From NCBI GenBank assembly GCA_018105865.1, contig CM030848.1, positions 8,323,801 to 8,387,800 on the forward strand: a DNA stretch of 64,000 nucleotides, written 5' to 3'. The stretch is from Metaphire vulgaris. Taxonomy: Eukaryota; Annelida; Clitellata; Crassiclitellata; Megascolecidae. The position numbers and the translations under genes were made by a program. The first letter of the stretch is position 1. Each line of letters opens with the position of its first letter. The notes under the pieces are model-generated. The model did no database searches. It saw only the letters and a program-made list of their open reading frames with translations, and was not told the DNA's origin. This document shows positions 11,179 to 64,000 of this stretch, piece after piece.

Positions 11179-11350
11179 CAGGGGCGTAGCCAGAAATTCG
11201 ATTGGGGGGAGGGGTATAACGTGATTTTGGAGGTGGTGGTATAAATCTTTAAAAACTTTGAAAATCTTAAAAACACATTAAAATTTTAAGGTAGCCTGAT
11301 TTTGGGGGGTACACATACTGACATACCCCCTGTCGCTACACCCCTCCCTG
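11179..11350. mobile_element. hAT-type MITE, CAGGGGCGTAGC family
   Basis: Starts CAGGGGCGTAGCCAG and ends GTCGCTACACCCCTCCCTG. The duplication GCTTCGAG/GCTTTGAG has one mismatch. Relatives are at 42129-42290, 60876-61049 and 61104-61314. Confidence 0.7.
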
Positions 11351-31318
<19,968 letters not shown>

Positions 31319-31560
31319 TCAAACCACGCAAGTTCTGCCGCTTCGGTCAAAGTCTGTGCATAAATCGGTAGCAAGATTGGCGGCCTTATCTCCGTCTGTC
31401 GTGAATAACAGCGCTATTAACTGACAGCACATCGGTTTGTTCGTTTTTATCTTGACGTGACGACGACCACGCACGAACTATCGACTTTTAGTCGGACCTT
31501 AGCGTCGTGTTGCCGCTCGACTGCCTGAAAAACCAGTAGCTGAATAGTAGTTGATCCAAT
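31319..31560 (-). promoter_or_regulatory. Likely QSOX promoter/5' UTR region
   Basis: This unique, CpG-containing sequence directly precedes the QSOX start codon on the minus strand and has few repeats. No TATA box or mapped start was identified, so this is positional inference only. Confidence 0.3.
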
Positions 31561-31945
31561 ATTTAGATTCGATGAATCGATGAACTAGCAGAAGAGGATT
31601 AACGGGAATAATTACAAGACTGTAAGAACGAGGTTAAACATGCATAACAGACCTGAGTTGTCGCATTGTTATATATTGTGATTCTCAGATTGTTACAATG
31701 AAACCTCACTTGACGCAATAATTAATTATTAGTTAAAATCACGCGTCATACAAGAAGCCATTGTATGGACTCGCGTTGCCATAGAGGCAAGGTCGAGCAG
31801 CAATGCAAATCACAATAACCGAAGTCTGATGTTCAGGGCTGTTAACAATACAGCTAAAAGGTATTGCAATGCCAATACAAAATTGGTATTGGTTTTACAA
31901 ATACTATATAAAAAATGCAATGCCAATACCAAATTACCAATAGGC

Positions 31946-32270
31946 AGGGCCGCCGAGAGGGGGAAGGGGGTGAGGCAACTGCACAGGGGCGGGGCGGTCT
32001 GGTGGGCCGGACCCACGATGAATACCTATAACTAACAATAATATGAATAATAACACTAAACTAGAGGGGGCCCGGCGAGCAAAAGGTGGCCCGGCGTGAA
32101 AAAGTTGACAAGCAAAAAAGGTCATCAGCTAATTTTAAGATGTAAAAGAAGCTGACAAGCAAAAAAGGTCGTCAGGTAATTTTATGATGTAAAAAAGGCT
32201 GACAAGCAAAAAAGGTCGTCAATAAATATTATTCTGCACAGGGGCCCGGAATTTATCTCGGCGGGCCTGT
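31946..32270. mobile_element. hAT-like MITE, CAGGGCCGCCGAGA family
   Basis: The ends are CAGGGCCGCCGAGA and TCTCGGCGGGCCTG. The duplication CCAATAGG/TCAATAGG has one mismatch. The interior holds three tandem copies of GCTGACAAGCAAAAAAGGTC. Related ends lie near 9674 and 41448. Confidence 0.6.
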
Positions 32271-32986
32271 CAATAGGCTTAATTACTAGAATACCCGAAT
32301 GGATGGGTTCAAAGCATTCCAGAGGGAGAGCCCAGTCACTGCAAATGATCGACGCTGCGTAGAAGCAGTGCGTCATCTGGGGACGTTAAACGTCCTTCCG
32401 ATCAGTGGAACGGAGCAGGCGATGTGCAGTGGAAGAGGGTGGTTTGAAAGGCACAGTAATGTAAGATGGGACCAGACCTCGAACTAGTGCTGCAGAAGCA
32501 GCAATTACAATTATACGAGGGTGTTTGTGTTTATGTATGTGTCTATGTAGGTAGTCCTATATGAACGTAGGCCCTATGTGTTCTAAGTAGCCTAGGCATA
32601 CAAGCTATTCCGCAGCACGAAATCTCGTTTTCGCCAAATTGATAAAGCCTTGATTTTCATGATTTTGTCACTCACATGTGAAAAGCAGGAATTAATAGGC
32701 CTAGCTAGCTGATCCGATGGTATTAGACACTAGAGTAGACCTATGGTAGGCCTGCATGCTAAAGGCGAACGAAATATTTCTTTTCTAGACAATCTTCGAA
32801 AGCCCTAAAGGCCTAGGAGGTCTTCAGATGGTTCAATTGGGACGATATCTTGCATCGCCATTTGGATAATGCATTGATTTCCACACGAGTCTGTCTCCTA
32901 GAGATACGGACAGAAATTGATAATCATTTTTTTTACAAAATAGTTCACGCGAACCGTATCGGCCCCATTAGACCATACACCCCATG

Positions 32987-33349
32987 CAGTGGCGTAGCCA
33001 AGTGGTGGTGAGTTTATGAGGTTTATGAGGTTTTAACTCCCATTGGGGGCCATGGGGGGTTAAAACCCCCATGGGCGCCGACGACATTTTTAAAAAAATG
33101 TGTTTCCATGCATTTTTAATTTTCGGACGCGGTTTTGAGGGTCAAACCTCACTTGGGGCTGCTGACCAAAATTTTTAAGCGCCATATGGTGCTTGTCAGC
33201 ATCTGAAAGGGCAAATTGTAGAAGGAAAGACGTAGGATAGATACATAATATACAGGATTACCTTTTTTTGCTTGTCAAGATTTTTCGAAAGTTGGTTGCG
33301 GTCAAAAGTCAAAACCAACCCCCTTCCGGAAATCCTGGCTACGCCACTG
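32987..33349. mobile_element. hAT-type MITE, CAGTGGCGTAGCCA family
   Basis: The ends are CAGTGGCGTAGCCA and TGGCTACGCCACTG. The perfect duplication ACCCCATG lies at 32979-32986 and 33350-33357. Relatives are at 57366-57584 and 58196-58456. Confidence 0.85.
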
Positions 33350-33750
33350 ACCCCATGCCTCGCATAGGTTTTTATGACTAATAATTATTATCTATCATGA
33401 AAACATGTACACATAAACGTCTAAGCTGATCATCATCATGGTTGCATGGCACCAGCAGTGTAATACCGGTACTCCTCGCAATAGTTGGAAGCGAAGAGAA
33501 CAGGTAGGATCATGATCCGACTTTTGGCAGAGAACTTGTTTCCATCCTTAATTCAATATCTTGACAGGCATGATCGAGATAGTGCTTATAAAGAAATTTG
33601 TCTCAGCCCCATGCAGTCATGAATTTATTTGTCATTCAATCCCCATATCTCATGAACTTCTAATCAGGGTCAGGTCATGGAAGTTCGCATGAAAGACCCT
33701 GATCTGGAGCGACAGTAGGCCTTGTAACACTTCGAATCTTCTTCCCTGAC

Positions 33751-33936
33751 CAGTGTTTTATACAGGCCAGTTAGGAGGAAAGACCCCCCTCAACCTCAAA
33801 ATCCCCCTTCCAAAAAAAGATCCCAGCACTTACACAAATTTAGCATTGAACTGTGTCTTTTGCCCTCCAACCAAATCGATTTTCCCCCGAAAGCCTCAAT
33901 TTACCCCCAAAGGCCTGGAGTCTGGATAAAACACTG
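33751..33936. mobile_element. hAT-type MITE, CAGTGTTTTATAC family
   Basis: The ends are CAGTGTTTTATACAGG and CTGGATAAAACACTG. The flanks TCCCTGAC/TCCCTTGAC differ by one base. Relatives at 49788-49969 and 50696-50869 have perfect duplications. Confidence 0.75.
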
Positions 33937-33970
33937 TCCCTTGACTGAATTGAATCTCCTCTGATAGCAA

Positions 33971-34896
33971 CAATGCTGGGCACCAACTACTGTGAAAGTA
34001 GTTCAACTACTGTAGTGAACTACTTGATAAAAATATAGTTGTAACTACTAGTTAACTACTTTTTCCACAAAGTAGTTATTAACTAATTGGTAACTACTTC
34101 CTGAGTAGTTAACTACTTTGCAACTACTTTTGACCCTGCAACGCTCAAATAAAAATATCCATTGTTCAATGTCTTCATTTTTTAAACACCACACAAACAC
34201 TGTCAACACGAACATCAATTCTATCAATATAAGCTGCTTCTGCAGCAGTTCTGCTTATGTAATTAATGTAATGAATGATTACTCAGTTCTTACATGTACC
34301 ACAGTCGGCAATGAAGTTTTTATCATCACTGCGTTCACTCTTTTTACGTGGGTTCACGAAACAGCTTTTGACTAATTGGCTATTCATATTTAATGATATC
34401 TATGAGTTATTAAGAATTAATCTGTTAATTCTGTTAACTTTTATTACTATTATTAATTATATCTCCTCAGTAAACAACACGAACCTGTATTTTTGGTACT
34501 ACTAAAAGTTGTGTAAGTATGAGACCGGAAATCAGGAATAGAATATTATATTACTGGTAGGTAAGTAAGTAAGCTTGTATGCACAAGGGCAACAAGGGCA
34601 GGCATGGGTTACATCGACGACGTGCCCGCTACACGACAGAGTCTCATCGAAGAGCTCACCGAGAAGCCTGGCGTCAGCGTTGTTGGCAAAAGCGGGTTTA
34701 AGCGGCAAATAATGTTTTAACAAAAGTAGTTGACCACAGTAGTTAACTACTTTACTTGATAACTACTGCAGAAAGTAGTTAAACTACTTGTAGTTAACTA
34801 CTTTTTCACATGTAGTTACTAACTACTCTGTAACTACTAAAGTGTAGTTAAACTACAAGTAGTTACCTACTTGTAGTTAACTACTGCCCGGCATTG
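33971..34896. mobile_element. hAT-type element rich in AGTAGTTAACTAC words
   Basis: The ends CAATGCTGGGCA and TGCCCGGCATTG match 11 of 12. The perfect 8-bp duplication GATAGCAA lies at 33963-33970 and 34897-34904. Both subterminal regions are packed with GTAGTTAACTAC-like inverted words; there is no transposase frame. Confidence 0.85.
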
Positions 34897-34904
34897 GATA
34901 GCAA

Positions 34905-36660
34905 CGAATTTTCCTTTTGACGACGATGGCGACAACTGTCTGATAGTCCTCATAGACGTCGCATCTAGAGAATTACCAAATGTACTCCAATGGTTTCAGC
35001 AAAATAAACTTTCTGTCAATGTAAGTAAAACTCATTTTATATTATTCCACAAAAAACGATCAGCTCAATTCTACATACCCGATACCATCACAGCTGGAAA
35101 CCTTAGCATCACTCGTACGGACCACACTAAGTTTCTCGGTATAATAATACAACAGCACCTAAATTGGGACAAACATATCCTTGAAATCTCTAAAAAAATT
35201 ACAAAAAATATAGGAATTTTAGCCAGAATAAAATCATCACTTCCCTCTCTTCACCTAGTCTTGCTATACAAATCTCTCATATTACCATATCTGACCTATT
35301 GCAATCTGTCCTGGGGAAATTGCTCTAACACAAACATAAATAATCTATTTAGGGCTGCGCTAACCGAGTAGTTTAGGAGTCGAGTAGGAGTCGAGTAGCT
35401 TAGCGAGTACTCGAGTACTCGCGTAAAACCGGAAATACATGATTTGCAAACGTTACACGTCACATAATGCTTATTATTTGCCTCATGGCCCTCATTTAGC
35501 CAAAGCAGAACATTACATACAGTTACATATCAATTTTTCGGATATTCAAGTGTTTTCAAATTTAGTATAACAGAAGTTACAGAACAGAAACTATTTTACC
35601 GGTACTGGCATAAAATATGAGGTCTTCACTAGAGTTGGCCCACTGTGGACAACATCTTAACTAACTGAGGCATAACGAATAAGAATAACCTAAATAAGAC
35701 TGTTTAATAATTTTTTAAACAAATAACGGTAGGCCAAATGTTAATGAAATTCTTTGGTTATTCTTTATTTATCTATTCTATTCTTTGTTTAGTTATTCTA
35801 TGCGAGTACTCGACTCCAAAAAAATTACTCGACTCCAATTTGGAGTCGAGTACTTGCGTTACTCGAGTTACTCGGCGCAGCCCTAAATCTATTTCTCCTC
35901 CAAAAAAAGGTGATAAGGATTATTTCCCATTCCCCCTTCCTCGCACATACTGATCCCCTTTTCAAACACCTAAACCTATTAAAAATCCACGACATTCAGG
36001 TTGTTCAGGTAGCTACCTTCATGTTTAAAATAAAGAATATGCTTCTTCCTGCCCACTTTCAAACATATTTTAACCTCTGCTCTGATATCCACTCGCATTA
36101 TACTCGAAGTACTACTGACAACTTCTTTGTTAATACTAGAAATACGTCAATATATGAAAAATGTGTTAGATTCTCTGGCCCCAAAGTTTGGAATTCTCTA
36201 TCTAATGAAACTAAGAAAATTAAATCCCTCCATAAATTTAAAGAAACTATTTCAAGTTCATTAATCTCAAAATATATGTCACCTTGATTCTGCGAAAAAT
36301 TAGCTTAAATATGTATATGTATTCGCACTTTGCACGCTGCACCCTCACTTTGCACCATATGTTAAAATTTGTTTCCGGTTGCTACTTGCTTTCTGTATTT
36401 ATAAACATAGTACTCAGTCAATTGGAACATGTCCATAGTTAGTATAAGCTTACTGGTTCACCGGGAAAGCAGGCCTTGAACAGAGAATATTTCTCTTCTC
36501 CTGCTTCTCCCTTTAGTTTCCAAATTATTTAAATGTCAACATTTTTCAAATATTACTATTATGATGTTATTATTACTACTATGATCTTTACATGTAATCA
36601 TTGTGATGATGTTATTATGCACTTATTTGGAAAATAATAAACTAATTTTGATTGATTGAT
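34905..36660 (+). mobile_element. Non-LTR retrotransposon 3' half (Jockey/CR1-like), split by an hAT-type element
   Basis: The frame before the insertion reads LPNVLQWFQQNKLSVNVSKT, TKFLGIIIQQHLNWDKHI and LPYLTYCNLSWGN, the usual C-terminal reverse transcriptase motifs. It continues after the insertion as LFLLQKKVIRIISHSPF to a stop at about 36287. A 3' UTR and a TTGATTGATTGAT tail end at 36660. It is 5'-truncated. Frames on the two sides join exactly once 35350-35893 is removed. Confidence 0.85.
35350..35885. mobile_element. hAT-type MITE inside the retrotransposon
   Basis: The ends are TAGGGCTGCGC and GCGCAGCCCTA. The perfect 8-bp duplication AATCTATT lies at 35342-35349 and 35886-35893. 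Subterminal GAGTACTCGAGT/GGAGTCGAGTA words are repeated at both ends. Confidence 0.9.
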
Positions 36661-37364
36661 AGTTTGAGATAGGCGTCAGCATTTTAGAAAATTATCTATA
36701 GAGACCTACGGTCTAGACCTACTATCGTATTCATTCATCATAAAAGCCATATCTGCTGCCGTAGGCCTACAGGTGAAAATGCCAAACCAAAGCTTAGACC
36801 CAGACCCGCGTTGCGTAATTATTTCACATCCTCCGCATTGGTCCAATGTATCACGCACCTCTGTCCCTTTCTCCAAGCGACGTCATTCTGCAATGACTCA
36901 AAACGAATTTCCAAAAGTGCTATCTGGCACTCTGAAAAGATGCGGCGATAGCACTTCTGCCCCCACTCGCCCACCCCCGTAGCACCGTCACTGCGTCGCA
37001 TTATAGTGCACGTGTGTACTGCATGCGTTGACGACGGTCGTTGGTTGCATCTGCTGTTCTGTCGACCTCTTCCGGAATCTCTTGCATTCGTCAGCTTCTG
37101 TTCTTCTGAGTACGGCAGCTAAACGGACACGCGGAACGTTCTCGAATAAGCAGCGATTATGTTAGGAAGACGGGACGTATAATGGCTTTTACCGTGCATC
37201 GTCTGATTCGTCTATAGTTTTAGTGTATAGTCTATTAGCCTACTTGGTTTACGATACGTTATAGCCGGTTTGCGTGGATACTGCTGTAGACAGGTCGATG
37301 CTAGAGTTTTGAGATAGAGATAATAAAGGAAACAGGAAGCCGCTTCGTCGATCGTAAGGGAACA
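36661..37364. promoter_or_regulatory. Mostly unique CpG-containing region before candidate TRPC exon 1
   Basis: Low in repeats compared with its surroundings. If the ATG at 37365 is the TRPC start, this would hold the promoter and 5' UTR. No core promoter motif was recognised. Confidence 0.25.
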
Positions 37365-63126
<25,762 letters not shown>

Positions 63127-63275
63127 GTAAAAACAAGGGAGAAACAAACCAGAGATCGCAATGGGTTAATGGGTCAATGGGTCAGATGGGTCGCACGGGT
63201 CGAGGGTCATATTCAGTGACCTATTGCTATTTCTGGTGGTGTTAACACAGTTCATACTATTAGACCAGTTGAACT

Positions 63276-63451
63276 CAGTGTTTAATCTAGACTCCTGGAC
63301 TCCGGGGGGAAACTGACAAAGCCGGGAGAAAGTCAGCTAGGGGCTGCTGTTAGTTGATGTAGTATGTCAAAATTTCGGGAGGTATTTGAAATTTCCGGGG
63401 GAAAGGGCATTTTCCCCCACCCCGGAAACGGCCTAGATTAAATAAACCCTG
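63276..63451. mobile_element. hAT-type MITE, CAGTGTTTAATCTAG family
   Basis: Starts CAGTGTTTAATCTAG and ends CTAGATTAAATAAACCCTG. The perfect duplication GTTGAACT lies at 63268-63275 and 63452-63459. It has an uninterrupted TTAA at the position where its relative at 3125 carries the piggyBac-like element. Confidence 0.88.
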
Positions 63452-64000
63452 GTTGAACTTCAGTCATTCTCCTTACGTCAAATTACTTAACGCTATTCGT
63501 CCAGAGTCTAGCCTGTTCTATTGTTCAATCATCCTCAGTGCCTTTCTACATCCTCAATGCATTTCTTGTATAGCAACAGCCATTGCCCAAATACTATTTC
63601 CTCCCATAGCATTTCAACCGGAGTTCCAAATTTTTCTTAAAGCATTATTTGAACCAATTCCGCGACGAAGTCGTGTCCTGTTTTACAGTGTTAGAGGATG
63701 TTAATAGGGGTATCCAGTGTTTACCAACAAGGTCCGGTTGCTCCGCCCACTGGTGGGCAGAAGCCATAGAAACCATTGTTGTCTATTAATAGACGCCAAT
63801 GGGCAATGGCAGAAGCAGATTTCTTGCTGGTGGGCATAGATCAGTGACCATAGAGATTGTTCTGGATACTCCTATACTGTGCTTTTTCGGCGTTGCAGGC
63901 CCTTGGAACACTGTTCTTAACTGCGCTACTGCTCAATATCTTGCGAAAGGGGTCGACGATTCGAACGCGTATTTCTCACTTTCTGCATGATCGAGTGTTT

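Noticed and set aside
63799..63990. Possible further TRPC exon at the right edge
   Set aside because: The reading frame shows no TRPC C-terminal pattern and lacks a convincing phase-matched acceptor.

Overview
This is a repeat-rich animal genomic window that appears to cover three protein-coding genes, all split by spliceosomal introns with GT-AG borders. Identification comes from reading translated exons and checking that every exon-exon phase joins. The organism is a metazoan: it has a TRPC-type channel, an animal-type two-domain QSOX and long introns. A marine invertebrate is likely, judging from many GCGCTATATAAAT-tailed retroposons, hAT, piggyBac, Tc1 and Helitron-like debris, dense trinucleotide microsatellites and a very frequent palindrome TAGGCCTA. 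The phylum cannot be fixed from this window alone.

Layout. (1) 796-10848, plus strand: the last four exons of a gene for a large, mostly disordered protein. Its first two exons may be part of a CABIT-like beta domain (weak call). Its 5' exons lie outside the window. (2) 13902-31318, minus strand: a complete ten-exon quiescin sulfhydryl oxidase (QSOX) gene, 697 codons, with signal peptide, WCGHC thioredoxin site, helical spacer, ERV/ALR domain with CREC and CPLC motifs, and a C-terminal membrane anchor. (3) About 37365 or 50020 to beyond 63126, plus strand: a TRPC-family cation channel. It has ankyrin region, TRP_2 segment, S1-S6, an EWKFAR TRP box and a calmodulin/IP3-receptor-binding-like segment. 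The 3' end lies outside the window. A one-base deficit in an A run (52666-52671) breaks the reading frame of one otherwise perfect exon. Genes 1 and 2 converge; genes 2 and 3 diverge.

Between and inside the genes, most sequence is mobile-element debris. More than twenty short non-autonomous elements with CAG...CTG-like ends are bounded by 8-bp target duplications (hAT type), and many are nested. One nest can be unpicked exactly: a piggyBac-like element sits at a TTAA inside an hAT-type MITE (3125-4994). Others are a pair of inverted Helitron-like elements 25 kb apart (19423-20180 and 44954-45501), a Tc1-like transposase relic split by a TTAA element (21591-23474), a non-LTR retrotransposon 3' half split by an hAT-type element (34905-36660), two more reverse transcriptase relics inside the TRPC gene, and a 5S-rRNA-derived sequence near 39.5 kb.

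Two stretches (55.7-56.7 kb and 49.25-49.51 kb) carry abridged duplicates of nearby unique sequence padded with microsatellite units. They look more like assembly or consensus artefacts, or replication slippage, than biology. No genuinely new multi-gene system was found. The unusual content is the layered transposon history and the anomalies in the TRPC gene.
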